Positions 35,850 to 45,909 of a stretch of DNA of 64,000 bases are shown piece after piece. Source of the DNA: Prevotella jejuni (GTDB lineage Bacteria; Bacteroidota; Bacteroidia; Bacteroidales; Bacteroidaceae); the NCBI RefSeq assembly GCF_900187995.1, contig NZ_FZNZ01000002.1, forward strand, positions 62,001 to 126,000, read 5' to 3'. Position 1 is the first letter of the stretch; each line of letters starts with the position of its first letter. The notes under the pieces were generated by a model that saw only the letters and a program-made list of their open reading frames with translations, ran no database searches and had not been told where the DNA came from. A program made the position numbers and the translations under genes.

Positions 35850-36368
35850 ATGAATATAGCAGTATTTTGTTCCGCAAACAATAACATTGATTCCAACTAC
35901 TTCCGTGCTGCGGAAGAGTTGGGACGATGGATTGGAGAGAACGGACATACCCTCGTTTACGGAGGTGCAAATAGTGGACTGATGGAGTGTATAGGAAAGG
36001 CTGTGCACGAAGCTGGCGGTCGCACTATCGGTGTTATCCCTCGTATCTTGGAAGAAGGACGCAGGGTAAGCGATTACGTAGATGTTGAAATTCCTTGTGA
36101 AGACCTCACCGATCGCAAAGCACTCATCATGGAACGCTCAGATGAGTTCTATGCACTGCCAGGAGGAATAGGGACTATTGACGAGATTTTTACCGTTGCA
36201 GCCTCTGCTTCTATTGGTTATCATCATAAGAAGGTGACCTTAATTAATGTGGAGGGGTTCTGGGACAGTCTTATAGCCCTACTCGATGACCTTCTAAAGA
36301 AAGACATGTTACGAGGCTCTCTCAGCGACTACATTGAGGTAAAGACTATTGACGACCTAAAGAAATGA
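35850..36368 (+). CDS. LOG-family protein (nucleoside 5'-monophosphate phosphoribohydrolase)
   Basis: The family releases the base from AMP or cytokinin nucleotides; older annotations call it lysine decarboxylase, which is misleading. The 172-residue protein has the Rossmann-like N-terminus MNIAVFCSANNN, YGGANSGLMECIGKAV (37-52) and the catalytic signature PGGIGTIDE (104-112). Its length is normal. The ATG at 35850 is chosen because the upstream TTG overlaps the -7 element. Confidence 0.92.
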   Translation: MNIAVFCSANNNIDSNYFRAAEELGRWIGENGHTLVYGGANSGLMECIGKAVHEAGGRTIGVIPRILEEGRRVSDYVDVEIPCEDLTDRKALIMERSDEFYALPGGIGTIDEIFTVAASASIGYHHKKVTLINVEGFWDSLIALLDDLLKKDMLRGSLSDYIEVKTIDDLKK

Positions 36369-36427
36369 TTATTTTCTAAGCAATAGTTCAACACCGCTTC
36401 AAAACATAAAGACGATAAATAAATAAG

Positions 36428-36486
36428 GTTCTTCCTTGTTTTAGCCTGACAAGCAGTGCTCTAATTAGAGGAAGAACTTTATCTTT
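36428..36486 (+). terminator. Terminator of the LOG gene
   Basis: GTTCTTCCT (36428-36436) pairs with AGGAAGAAC (36469-36477), with an inner CTTGT/ACAAG helix. T-rich sequence follows. Confidence 0.7.
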
Positions 36487-36916
36487 ATTACAAGCCTACT
36501 TATCATCGTAGCTGCAGTTAGTACATATCCTCTACATAAACAGCATATTATCAATCCGTTAATCAGTCATCGTGAAGGGCAGGATTAGTAGTAAACCTAA
36601 TCTATAAAAATCGTCTATCGTATATAAGCATCTTATATCCTTAGGAGGAAAAGCATATCTAACACCTTATTATATATCGTTTTTACCGCTTAAGATAACA
36701 AGAGTTACCCTCTCTAATCTTCGTTATTCTCTTTTTAATCTACAAGCTGCTTACGTAAAGACAATAGTGTCTTTCAAGCCATTAGACGAAACATAAATAA
36801 ACAATAGACGTATTGATTTCATATTATTCAACATAAAATGAGTAGGTTTACAATACCTTATAAATATTTTACACAGCTCAAACACTATATAAGAAGTCCC
36901 TATAAAAAAAATGATG
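36487..36916. other. Gene-free stretch before the GH16 gene
   Basis: AT-rich, with stop codons in all frames and no ORF above 60 codons. I see no repeat or RNA gene in it. Confidence 0.4.
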
Positions 36917-36924
36917 TAAATTTG
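36917..36924 (+). promoter_or_regulatory. -7 element of the GH16 gene
   Basis: TAAATTTG matches TAnnTTTG. There is no good -33 element. The leader would be about 135 bases. Confidence 0.45.
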
Positions 36925-37067
36925 CACACGAGGTTAGTCTACCATAGATACAAATGTCATGACACCTTACTTTTATTCGTAAGTTCCGATGTATCTATCC
37001 GACAGGACCACCTCTAAACTATTTTCTCAACATTGAGTAGGATACAACTACTCCTAATTCAGACAAC

Positions 37068-39086
37068 ATGAAAACAACAGGATTAATACTTTGCGGACTG
37101 TGCTTAAGTCTTTCCAAGCTTTCTGCACAAGTGACACAGCATGCCATTCCACCATTGGCAGGCTGGAATTACTACGGAGGAGACGAGTTTAATGGTAATA
37201 AGATAGATGAGTCTCGATGGGGAATATACGGTGACTCGAAGTATAACTATAAGTTTGACGATTATGGTAATACTTACGAACAAGCAAGCGTACAGTATTA
37301 TCGTGACCAAATGGTTAAGGTGAAAGACGGTATCGTATATATCACAGCCTCACGAGAACCTATCACCACTGGTCGACGTCGCGACTATAAGCACGACCCA
37401 GCAGGTACCGATTATAGCGTAAAGACACAACCTCCCTTCAAACCCAAGCATGAGTTTGGGAAATATGGTTGGTGGTCAGGAGCACTCTCCAGCCGTAATG
37501 CCAACGGAGCAGACCTAAAGTCAGGGGTCGGATTAGACAAAGGTACCTATTATCCTCTGTACTCTCGTATAGAGATAAAAGCTAAGATTCCATACGTCTT
37601 CGGCACATGGATGGCGCTATGGCTTCGTCATTGTAATGGTGCAAGTACCTTTGAAATAGACTTACAGGAGTTCTTTGTCAATGAAGACCGAAAAGATGCA
37701 ATGAAGGAGAAAGGCTTCTATCTGCATCAGACAACGCATGGCATGGACTATAATGCTGGTTGGAACAATGGGATGCCTAAGTCTACTTATAACCACAACG
37801 ACTATGGAGACCGTGTAAGAGAGATTGATTTCGACCCAGGTGAGGATTTCCATGTATATGGAGCACAAATAGATCCAGAGCCAGGCGACCCTCTGAACTT
37901 AGCTGTGACCTTCCTCTTAGATGGCAGGGTACGCTCGGTATTTCGCACAAAGGACGATAGATACAAGAGAAAAGACCCTCGCTATCCCTACCAGTACAAT
38001 GCCCTTTTAGCGCAGAACCTATCTAAGTATGGGGAAGACCGTGTCTGGGATGTTGCTATAACAGGCCAAGTCGGAGGAAAGGCCTATAAGGCTGGGACTA
38101 CGATAACACCTAACATGTATCCTTACAAAGGCTTTTCTGGTACGCTCTACCCCGAACTCAATCCTCAGTACGGAGGTGATATTAACAAGGTACCAAAGGC
38201 GTTTGTGACAGAAATCGATTGGCTTCGTGTGTTCAAGCGAGCTAATGAACTGCTTTGGATTGGTACTGTTCCGGTACATAGAGAGAACCAGAAGATCAGT
38301 GTAGACATTGCTAAGGACAAGTTCAAAAAACTTAATACAGGCGACCAATTGGTAATGGACCTTGAGATTTGTGACCCTACACAGAAAGCGAGTCTCGACC
38401 TCTATAATAGAAGAGGTGAACCTATCACTACGCTAAAACCTGAACTCTCAAAGAACGATGCACAGATGACTTTCGTTGTATCAGAGGCACTTAGCAAGCA
38501 ACTAAAGGGTGAAGGGTGTATCTTAACAGGTGAGAATATCCGCTTGTACACCGTTTGTCGTTCTTCTAAGGACGCCACGTTATGGAATGGTTTTAAGGAG
38601 ATTCAATGGGGCGAGACGCTCATTCCTGCCGAACAATTTGCAGGTATAGGAGAAGGGCAAAAGCTTGAAATTGTGGTGAGAGATGTTAAACCGAACGCAA
38701 AGGTTTACTTACGACAGAACACAAAGGTTGAAGGTCAATCCAACAGGCCTAAGCTCTCGTTCTCAGAGCAATATGGACATATTGTAAACCTGACAGAGGG
38801 AAAGGACGAGAAGACTTATATCGTTGAGCTTGAACCAAGTACTATCAAAGAGTTGAAGCAGTATGGTTTAGCCATAACAGGACAGGGCTACTACTTACGT
38901 AGCGTCAATGTCGTTGGAAAGAGTGCGAGTAATATCAACACATCTGTGGATAAGATAGCGATAAATCAACGGCCCAAAGGTGCTGTCTACACTATCAATG
39001 GCTTCAAAGTAAGGGATGCTAACGACAATAGCAAACTGAGTCCTGGTATCTATATCATTGATGGTAAGAAGGTTCTAATCAAATAG
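37068..39086 (+). CDS. Secreted GH16 beta-glucanase-like enzyme with T9SS tail
   Basis: Probably hydrolyses beta-1,3- or mixed-linked glucan. A signal peptide ends at LSAQ (21). The GH16 jelly-roll domain spans about 30-400, starting WNYYGGDEFNGNKIDESRW. The catalytic FEIDLQEF carries nucleophile Glu196, Asp198 and acid/base Glu201, the ExDxxE pattern of laminarinase-type GH16. About 270 residues of unknown beta-rich sequence follow. The C-terminus SPGIYIIDGKKVLIK matches the tail shared with other exported proteins here, so export by PorU/PorV is likely. At 672 residues it is much longer than a lone GH16 domain. Confidence 0.88.
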   Translation: MKTTGLILCGLCLSLSKLSAQVTQHAIPPLAGWNYYGGDEFNGNKIDESRWGIYGDSKYNYKFDDYGNTYEQASVQYYRDQMVKVKDGIVYITASREPITTGRRRDYKHDPAGTDYSVKTQPPFKPKHEFGKYGWWSGALSSRNANGADLKSGVGLDKGTYYPLYSRIEIKAKIPYVFGTWMALWLRHCNGASTFEIDLQEFFVNEDRKDAMKEKGFYLHQTTHGMDYNAGWNNGMPKSTYNHNDYGDRVREIDFDPGEDFHVYGAQIDPEPGDPLNLAVTFLLDGRVRSVFRTKDDRYKRKDPRYPYQYNALLAQNLSKYGEDRVWDVAITGQVGGKAYKAGTTITPNMYPYKGFSGTLYPELNPQYGGDINKVPKAFVTEIDWLRVFKRANELLWIGTVPVHRENQKISVDIAKDKFKKLNTGDQLVMDLEICDPTQKASLDLYNRRGEPITTLKPELSKNDAQMTFVVSEALSKQLKGEGCILTGENIRLYTVCRSSKDATLWNGFKEIQWGETLIPAEQFAGIGEGQKLEIVVRDVKPNAKVYLRQNTKVEGQSNRPKLSFSEQYGHIVNLTEGKDEKTYIVELEPSTIKELKQYGLAITGQGYYLRSVNVVGKSASNINTSVDKIAINQRPKGAVYTINGFKVRDANDNSKLSPGIYIIDGKKVLIK

Positions 39087-39203
39087 AATATTCACAAGTA
39101 GCCAAGGGTTTTACAAAAGTAGACGCTTTACTGCCACAAAGATATGCCAAAGTTTCAGTAGTCATACTTGGTAACAAAAGTTACTGACATATCCATCTAA
39201 CAG

Positions 39204-39248
39204 AAGAGGATTGCCTCAATCGACACGATTGAAACAATCCTCTTTTTT
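39204..39248 (+). terminator. Two-stem terminator of the GH16 gene
   Basis: AAGAGGATTG (39204-39213) pairs with CAATCCTCTT (39235-39244) and encloses a CAATCG/CGATTG hairpin (39217-39231). A T6 tract runs 39243-39248. Confidence 0.92.
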
Positions 39249-39417
39249 CGTATTTAGGTAGATTACCAAGGAGTCTTACCTTCGTTTTATATCGTGCGAA
39301 GGCCTTGTACACATACTATCAAGCCTAAAGACCAATCGTGTAGGACATCGATACGATAACAGAACGGCATTTTTAGTTAGTAAAGCACCCATTTGAAAGC
39401 TCTTCATCAAGACTCTT

Positions 39418-42400
39418 CTACTTACCCATTATCTTCTTTCCGTTATGGATATAAACCCCTTTCACGGGCTTATCTACCTTGATACCAGACACAGTATAGT
39501 AACCTGTACGTACGTTATCAGTTACATTAGTAATCCCATCAGTAACAGGGACTAATGGCAACGATGCTTGTAAAGTCTTTGCAACAGTAGCAGGAAAAGA
39601 CAAGTAAGCCTCACCCACTGGGACAGCCTCATCCTTTGCCTCAACGAAAGACTCACCTTGAAGAACATAGTTCTTTACCTCTGTCTCACTACTATCAGCC
39701 TTATTTCCATGCTCAACAACTACCATTGTCCAATACGCAAGTGAAGGTAATATGAAAGAAACCTTACCCTCACGTTGAGAGAAGACAACCTCTTGTGGTG
39801 CACCACCTAAGTAGTCAGGACTTGCCACCCATATACGTGACACCGAAGTAGCATCGTCAAGAACAATCTTCTTGTTCTTCAAGACATTAGGCTCAGGCAT
39901 CGTCTCTTTCAAATCACGTATATTAAAGTTGTCTCTTGACACGTTACTGTAATTAAGTAACTGTATCATCGTCACGTCACCCTTTGTTGTACTGTACGTA
40001 TTCACACTGTACGACTTTGGTCCTATCGTCTGATTAGCAGCTTCAGCAACACTTGGATTAGGATTAGACAGGTCCCATGCAGCCACGTTAACGCCGTCCA
40101 TTGTCATATTAACAGAGGTTTCAACGTTCCCATCTCGTAAGTAGTTCTCGTAAGCAACAAGGAAGTCATAATAGTGAATGATAGACTTCTGCAGTTTTTC
40201 CGACATTTTTCGGGCATTATCAGGGAAGTATTCTGTGAACAACATGTGGTCACCACTCAACTCTATACGTGAACCTCCGAGTGCGAAGATAGTAGCATTA
40301 CCAAACAAAGCACTGCTCGTATGGAACTGACCACCATTGCCATTGCGACAGTGCAGATAAGCAGCAAAAACAGTATTAAAGGTGTTCTTGCCATTATTAT
40401 GGCGGTTGTCCTGTATTATCTTACGGTAGTTCCACAGATAATCATCGTCACCCCACATCTCATTATAGCCGAATTCAACGTTACCAGTACCAACAATCTT
40501 TGCGCCACCGAAGGTTGAGACCGCATTCATCACAAGATACTTATTATGATTATCAGCCTTCATACGATTGATGAAATTAGCGAAGTAGTCTTCAAAGTCA
40601 TGTGTGTCACGGCGGTCACCGTCAGTATAAACCTTCTTTTCGTTCACTTTCTTACTCTTCAAGTTGAGATAGTAGGCTTCACGCTGGTGGCCCAATTGAT
40701 CGATATGATACCCATCAAAGCGAAGGTTCTGATAGACCTTATTGATAGAACCTGATAGATAGTTTACCCATTGCGGATTACCTGGATTCATCACATATAT
40801 GCTGGGCCAATTGCCAAGAGGATACTGTACTTGACGAAGGTCATAGCCGCCTCCTTTCTTTTCATGCAAGTCTATCCAACCCCAATCACTACTAATACCA
40901 TCATGACCATCAAAGTTATCTACTGTTTCAGGCTTTCCATCGATCATTCTACCAGTCACACCATATACTAAGTCATAGAACATACATTTACTTCCTACGC
41001 CATGCAACTGATTAATGTAGTTCTCTATTGACGACTTATAGACATTACGTAAACCAATATCTCTCCACTTTGTAGAGTCTTGAGGGAATGGTATATGATG
41101 CTTCCACTGCCAGTCATAAAACTGAATACCCGTCATGTGATAGCGATTAAGCATATCTACTTCCTTCTTAACCTGCTCAGGTGTCTTATCAGAACCATAG
41201 TGAGAGACGAACCCATAACGTGGGAAACGTCCCCATTCGGTAGACACATCTATTCCTATTGTCGCAAGTGTCTGCTCTGAAGTACCATTATCAACATAAA
41301 TCTCAGCCATGTATCCTGTGAAATTCTGTGCTGGCACTTTCCAAATCCAACGCTGTTTTTCACCGATTTCATCGGTTTCTACGACAGTATTACCATGTAG
41401 ATAACGTACCTTCGCATTAGCTGGAAGAACATACTTTGATGTAAATATAACTGTAGTTTCAGGCTCATAACGCACCTTGTCAGTAGTTAGTTCCACTGGA
41501 TTATAGCGCAAAGTCATATCCTCTCTCACCTTTGAAGCAATCGCCTCAACGGTAGTCCCTGTTGATACACGTAGTGCATTGTCAACATATTGAGGGGCAT
41601 TATCAGCCAATCGAAGCTGATAGACTGTATTAGGTGTAGCCTCAATGACAAGTCCCGTACCAGCACTTGCTGTCGTAACAGGCATCAAAGCTACCGAACT
41701 CTGCCCACTATTTCCCTTTGCAATATATGCTTTTAGCCCCGTAGCTGCACTGAAATCAACATCAAAAGGGCGTGAGAAGGTAGCATACTTACTGTTCTGC
41801 TGATAAGGGAAACTACCCTTTACCTTGTCTGAAACATAGGCTATTCCTTGCAAGACAGGCAATGCTGATGGTTTTACATAGACCCCAAAATCATTGGAAA
41901 CATCGACAAAAGTGTTCTGACCAAGGCTTGGACAACTACTACCTAAGTAATATACAGCAGACAAATGACGGCATCCATTGAAGGTTCTGTCACCGATGTT
42001 CGTAAGAGAGAATGGTAGAACAACCGACTCAAGGGCTGAACACGTATAGAAAGCACCCATCCCTAATGTTGTTACAGACTGAGGAATTTGTATCGTTTTT
42101 AGGCTCTTACAACCCTCAAAAGACCATTCCCCAATCTCCTTTATGCCCTCAGGAAGTTCTAAAGATGCCAATCCACTATTCTTAAAAGCATGGTCCTTTA
42201 TATACAGAAGACCTTTGTCAAACTGTACACTGGTCAGTTGGTGGCAATCTTGAAAAGCCTCTCCACCAATCTCCTTCACGCTTTCAGGTAATACAAGACG
42301 TGTCAAGGCAGTACCTGCAAAAGAGCGATGACCAATCTTTTGTAGTGTCCCCGATAATGTTACAGAAGTCAGACTCGTACAATCAGTGTACTCAAAGCCT

Positions 42401-42747
42401 TGCATCTCGACGACACGTGAGGCATCCATCACACGTTGTAAACCTTTACAACTATTAAAGGCACTGTAGCCAATAGTGCTTACCGAACTTGGTATTGTCA
42501 CAGCTGTAATAGCATTGTTACGCTCAAAAGCATTATGCGCAATGGCTGTAACGGAATAAACCTTTTTGTTATTGCGAACTACAGAAGGGATAATGACCTC
42601 TCCACTCGCTCTCTTTCCATCTACTAAAGTCACTGATTTGTCCGAGCTTGTAGTGTATTTAAGATTGTCATACACGAAGTCGTCTGCAAAAGAGAACACA
42701 GATGCCGACAATGCGACACACAGAATAAGCAATCGTTTTAATCTCAT
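39418..42747 (-). CDS. BspA-like LRR protein fused to a GH66 dextranase domain, T9SS cargo
   Basis: From the ATG at 42747, which gives the signal peptide MRLKRLLILCVALSASVFSF, the product is 1109 residues. An upstream ATG adds 27 unlikely residues. About 60-285 are LRR_5 repeats of the BspA type (consensus L-x-x-V-x-L-P-x-S-V-x-x-I-G-x-x-A-F). About 430-1000 match GH66 endo-dextranases: GRFPRYGFVSHYG, FDGYHIDQLGHQREAYY with candidate nucleophile Asp683, and EFGYNEMWG with candidate acid/base Glu763. The C-terminus VKGVYIHNGKKIMGK is the shared T9SS tail. The LRR part may hold the enzyme to host or biofilm surfaces while it cleaves alpha-1,6-glucan. It is third in an operon with a BspA-like protein and a 72-residue peptide. 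Confidence 0.88.
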   Translation of the reverse strand: MRLKRLLILCVALSASVFSFADDFVYDNLKYTTSSDKSVTLVDGKRASGEVIIPSVVRNNKKVYSVTAIAHNAFERNNAITAVTIPSSVSTIGYSAFNSCKGLQRVMDASRVVEMQGFEYTDCTSLTSVTLSGTLQKIGHRSFAGTALTRLVLPESVKEIGGEAFQDCHQLTSVQFDKGLLYIKDHAFKNSGLASLELPEGIKEIGEWSFEGCKSLKTIQIPQSVTTLGMGAFYTCSALESVVLPFSLTNIGDRTFNGCRHLSAVYYLGSSCPSLGQNTFVDVSNDFGVYVKPSALPVLQGIAYVSDKVKGSFPYQQNSKYATFSRPFDVDFSAATGLKAYIAKGNSGQSSVALMPVTTASAGTGLVIEATPNTVYQLRLADNAPQYVDNALRVSTGTTVEAIASKVREDMTLRYNPVELTTDKVRYEPETTVIFTSKYVLPANAKVRYLHGNTVVETDEIGEKQRWIWKVPAQNFTGYMAEIYVDNGTSEQTLATIGIDVSTEWGRFPRYGFVSHYGSDKTPEQVKKEVDMLNRYHMTGIQFYDWQWKHHIPFPQDSTKWRDIGLRNVYKSSIENYINQLHGVGSKCMFYDLVYGVTGRMIDGKPETVDNFDGHDGISSDWGWIDLHEKKGGGYDLRQVQYPLGNWPSIYVMNPGNPQWVNYLSGSINKVYQNLRFDGYHIDQLGHQREAYYLNLKSKKVNEKKVYTDGDRRDTHDFEDYFANFINRMKADNHNKYLVMNAVSTFGGAKIVGTGNVEFGYNEMWGDDDYLWNYRKIIQDNRHNNGKNTFNTVFAAYLHCRNGNGGQFHTSSALFGNATIFALGGSRIELSGDHMLFTEYFPDNARKMSEKLQKSIIHYYDFLVAYENYLRDGNVETSVNMTMDGVNVAAWDLSNPNPSVAEAANQTIGPKSYSVNTYSTTKGDVTMIQLLNYSNVSRDNFNIRDLKETMPEPNVLKNKKIVLDDATSVSRIWVASPDYLGGAPQEVVFSQREGKVSFILPSLAYWTMVVVEHGNKADSSETEVKNYVLQGESFVEAKDEAVPVGEAYLSFPATVAKTLQASLPLVPVTDGITNVTDNVRTGYYTVSGIKVDKPVKGVYIHNGKKIMGK

Positions 42748-42887
42748 GGTTTTAATTCTTATTGGTTTTCTAAATGGGCCTATACGGCTCCTTTCATGCT
42801 TGATGGTAAAGTAGAAAGGCATCACCACAGTCTGACTACTTTCAAGCCAAGCCTTGGCAATGCCTTCATTATAAACGATATTAATAA

Positions 42888-43106
42888 TTATTCATCCCAA
42901 AGAGAGTGCTTACCAATACTGATATCACCATTAGAGGTAACTCTCAACGCATCATCAGTCTCATCCTCATCAGAATCAAATGTGTTCTTCTTTGACAATG
43001 CAGACCCTGGATCAGCAGGTGTATCATCAAAAGATAAGTCCAATAAATGCTGCTCTATCTTCACTGTGATTTGCTCTGTTGTAGGAGCTATATAGTTACA
43101 TTTCAT
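42888..43106 (-). CDS. 72-residue acidic peptide, translationally coupled to the BspA-like gene
   Basis: It begins MKCNYIAPTTEQITVKIEQH and is Asp/Glu/Ser-rich toward the end (DSDEDETDD), with no signal peptide. Its ATG overlaps the stop of the upstream LRR gene (ATGA at 43106-43103), so the two are probably coupled. It shares the N-terminal Tyr-x-x-Pro-x-Thr-(Glu/Asp) pattern and a DPG(S/N) segment with the 57-residue protein at 11480-11653. The function is unknown. Its place between two T9SS-type genes suggests a role in their production or export, by inference. Confidence 0.72.
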   Translation of the reverse strand: MKCNYIAPTTEQITVKIEQHLLDLSFDDTPADPGSALSKKNTFDSDEDETDDALRVTSNGDISIGKHSLWDE

Positions 43107-45397
43107 CGTATAATAACTTTTTTACCGTTCTTAATATATACACCTTTCTCCGTAGGGTTGATTACCTTTACACCAGAAAGCGTATAATAAACATTCTCCT
43201 CATCTGCCTTCTTGTTCTCAACGCTGCCGATACCCGTTGTATCATTAGACGTATTACCATCTTCATCGTCAAGACTTAAGCCGAAGACTACTGGCTTTGC
43301 GCCTTGAACACCTGTCTCGTTGGTTTCATGAACATAAGCTCTACCACAATAGATGGTCTTTGCGTCCTGCGTTAAGTGCAACTTATAATCAGCCTGTAGT
43401 GTCCAGTTACTCTTACCGTCTGTCTCTGTCTGATAAAGAAGAGTATCTTCGCGAACTGGCATTACCTTGTTATCAGCGAGCTTAGCAACAGCTGACTCTG
43501 CGATACGGTAGGTGTAAGTAGTACCAGGTGTACCAGCAAGGATAACACCTTCATTGGCTGCGATTGAAGTAGACTTTGTCATCTTCAATATCTTCTGAAC
43601 CTTTGTAGGCTGCGTAACCTTATATGTACTCTTACCTACATAAGCCTCCATAGCATCACGACCATTAGCAGCAACGAAGTCTACAGGGAAGTCGTGGGTG
43701 AAAGTAGCATACTTTGTACTCAATGTCTGTTCGTAAGTATCCTTCAAGTTGAGTGTGTTCCAATCAGCATTTGACTGATAAGCAGACAACTTACTTGCCT
43801 TTACATAGACATTCTTTGGTGTGTTATCGAATGCGTTAGTAGCCAATGTTGCAGGCGTTTCAGCCAAGATGTTTACATAATTCAAGTGTGAACAACCATT
43901 GAAAGCGTTAGCCTTTATCTCTGTTACAGTAGATGGAAGAGTGATGAAAGGCAGACTTGTACAACCAGCAAACATGCTTTCTGCCACATAAGTCAATGGC
44001 TGAGTAGCTGAAGATGTAGCAGGGAACTCTACGTACTTCAAGCTTTTACAGTCCATGAAAGCCTCTTTACCGATAGTCATATCCCCCTTGAGGTGAACAC
44101 AAGTAAGTCCACTCTCTCGGAAAGCATCAGCACCAAGTGTCTTAACAGAACCCTTGAAGAAGAACTTCTTCAATGCACCAGTAGACCAGAAAGCACCGTC
44201 ACCAATAGTTTCAACCTTAGTACCATAGTCTACTGTAGCTAAATGATCACAGCTTCGGAAAGCCTGCGCATCAATTGTCTTAAGCTCTGCTGGCAACTTA
44301 ATAGTAGTCAAAGCAGTACACATATTGAATGCATTTGCACCAATCTTAGTGATGTTATCCCATGCACCTGGCTGCCCAGGAATACCCTTGATAGTTGTTA
44401 GTTTGCCACAAGCCCAGAATGTATTTGCAGGAATTTCAGTTACAGCTGCAGGCCATTCAACAGATGTTAAAGGTGTCGCCCAGAACACACCTGTGTCCAT
44501 CTTCTTGATTTTTGAGAGGTCAACAGACGTCAAAGCATCACAGAGATAGAAGCAGTTATCGCCTAACTCCTCTACAGATTGAGGAACTTGAGACCATGTG
44601 ATTTTATCGCAATCCTGGAATGCGCAGCTGTTTAAACGCTTTGGATTATAACCATTCCAATTGATAGTTGCTAAGTTCTTACAGTTCTTGAAGGTAAAAC
44701 TTGGCAAGTTGTTTGAAGCATAACTACTTGGGAATTTAAAAGAGGTAAATGATTCACAACCTTCAAACACACCACCACCTTCTATAGAATTAGCAGCATC
44801 ATCGCCTAAGTAAGTAACCGAATTTGGAAGCGTGATAGACGCCAACTTCTTACAGTTTAAGAATGCATGTGAGTCAATCTCCTTCAACTGAGAAGTACCA
44901 TCAGTAGCACCTTCAATTACAAACTCAGTCATGTTTACACACTCATCAAAACAACGTGATTCGATGTGCTCAACTGTCTTTGGGATTGTAATCTTAGTAA
45001 TCTGGCTTGTTACATTAGTATCTGCAGCACGGAAAAGATTAGCACGAAGCATGGTAACCTTATAAGTAGCATTACCTTGAAGTACCCCTCCGTAAGTAAC
45101 CTCAGCTGTTACTGTCTCAGGAATAGTAACTGCTCCTACCTTACGAATGGCATTATACTGCGCATCAGCCAAAGCTTCGTCCTTCTTCGCATCAGTGCTC
45201 AAATCAGTCAAAGTTGTCCAACCACAGAACTCAACAGCGTTATTCTGTGACGTGAGACTCTCGAAATGCTGGATACTAAACAGCATACCATTGTACACAA
45301 ACAGTTTGGCTCTTCGCTCAACATCCGTTGGTTGAGAGTCAGCAAAGCATCCTAACGAGATGAATGCAAACAATAACAGTAGTAATTTTCGTTTCAT
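43103..45397 (-). CDS. BspA-like leucine-rich repeat surface protein with T9SS tail
   Basis: The 764-residue protein has a signal peptide ending near GCFADS. A run of LRR_5 repeats from about 95 to 530 shows the TLPNSVTYLGDDA and ELKTIDAQAFRSCDHLATV patterns. A beta-rich segment follows, then a C-terminus EKGVYIKNGKKVIIR. Relatives in Tannerella and Prevotella bind fibrinogen and fibronectin or mediate coaggregation. No enzyme domain is seen. It is first in an operon with the 72-residue peptide and the LRR-GH66 protein, with a -7 element about 190 bp upstream. Confidence 0.9.
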   Translation of the reverse strand: MKRKLLLLLFAFISLGCFADSQPTDVERRAKLFVYNGMLFSIQHFESLTSQNNAVEFCGWTTLTDLSTDAKKDEALADAQYNAIRKVGAVTIPETVTAEVTYGGVLQGNATYKVTMLRANLFRAADTNVTSQITKITIPKTVEHIESRCFDECVNMTEFVIEGATDGTSQLKEIDSHAFLNCKKLASITLPNSVTYLGDDAANSIEGGGVFEGCESFTSFKFPSSYASNNLPSFTFKNCKNLATINWNGYNPKRLNSCAFQDCDKITWSQVPQSVEELGDNCFYLCDALTSVDLSKIKKMDTGVFWATPLTSVEWPAAVTEIPANTFWACGKLTTIKGIPGQPGAWDNITKIGANAFNMCTALTTIKLPAELKTIDAQAFRSCDHLATVDYGTKVETIGDGAFWSTGALKKFFFKGSVKTLGADAFRESGLTCVHLKGDMTIGKEAFMDCKSLKYVEFPATSSATQPLTYVAESMFAGCTSLPFITLPSTVTEIKANAFNGCSHLNYVNILAETPATLATNAFDNTPKNVYVKASKLSAYQSNADWNTLNLKDTYEQTLSTKYATFTHDFPVDFVAANGRDAMEAYVGKSTYKVTQPTKVQKILKMTKSTSIAANEGVILAGTPGTTYTYRIAESAVAKLADNKVMPVREDTLLYQTETDGKSNWTLQADYKLHLTQDAKTIYCGRAYVHETNETGVQGAKPVVFGLSLDDEDGNTSNDTTGIGSVENKKADEENVYYTLSGVKVINPTEKGVYIKNGKKVIIR

Positions 45398-45584
45398 TTT
45401 TTTTATTTAATAATTAATTTGGTCCGTATTGTTGATAGTAAACTACACGACTGAAGACTTTGAAACAAGTGGCTATCCTCTCTGATGTCGTCTCGTCTAC
45501 ATCCTTATATATAATGCCGTCTTCCATTCTCTATACGAAATAAAAGTTATTTTTAGTTTCAAACACCAAACAGAAAGACTGGCA

Positions 45585-45592
45585 CAAAGGTA
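45585..45592 (-). promoter_or_regulatory. -7 element of the LRR operon
   Basis: The minus strand reads TACCTTTG (plus-strand CAAAGGTA). It implies a leader of roughly 180 bases. No clear -33 element. Confidence 0.5.
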
Positions 45593-45909
45593 AGAAAATA
45601 AACAATTAATAAAACCTTTGGAACAACAAATACAAGTTATTAAAAAGCGTATTGAGCATTATGACAGTCAGTTATAAAGTTCTATCACAACCTATAATAC
45701 AAACATTGTATAACGATAATAACACTTTAGTAAAAAATTGTCAACCAGACATTAAACTTCTATCTACTAATTATCACACTTTTTAATAAGACTTATTTTT
45801 ACCGATGAAATCAGTATTTTTATAACAAAAAGATACCAGTTAAGACTCAAAACAAGAATTTCTTAGTGTAGTATTAACCCTTACAACCGAAAAAGAAAAG
45901 ACTCTTCTC
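45593..45909. other. AT-rich gene-free stretch upstream of the LRR operon
   Basis: No gene, RNA or repeat seen here. The palindrome array copy B follows directly. Confidence 0.4.

Noticed and set aside
42748..42828. Upstream ATG for the LRR-GH66 protein
   Set aside because: It would bury the clear signal peptide 27 residues in.
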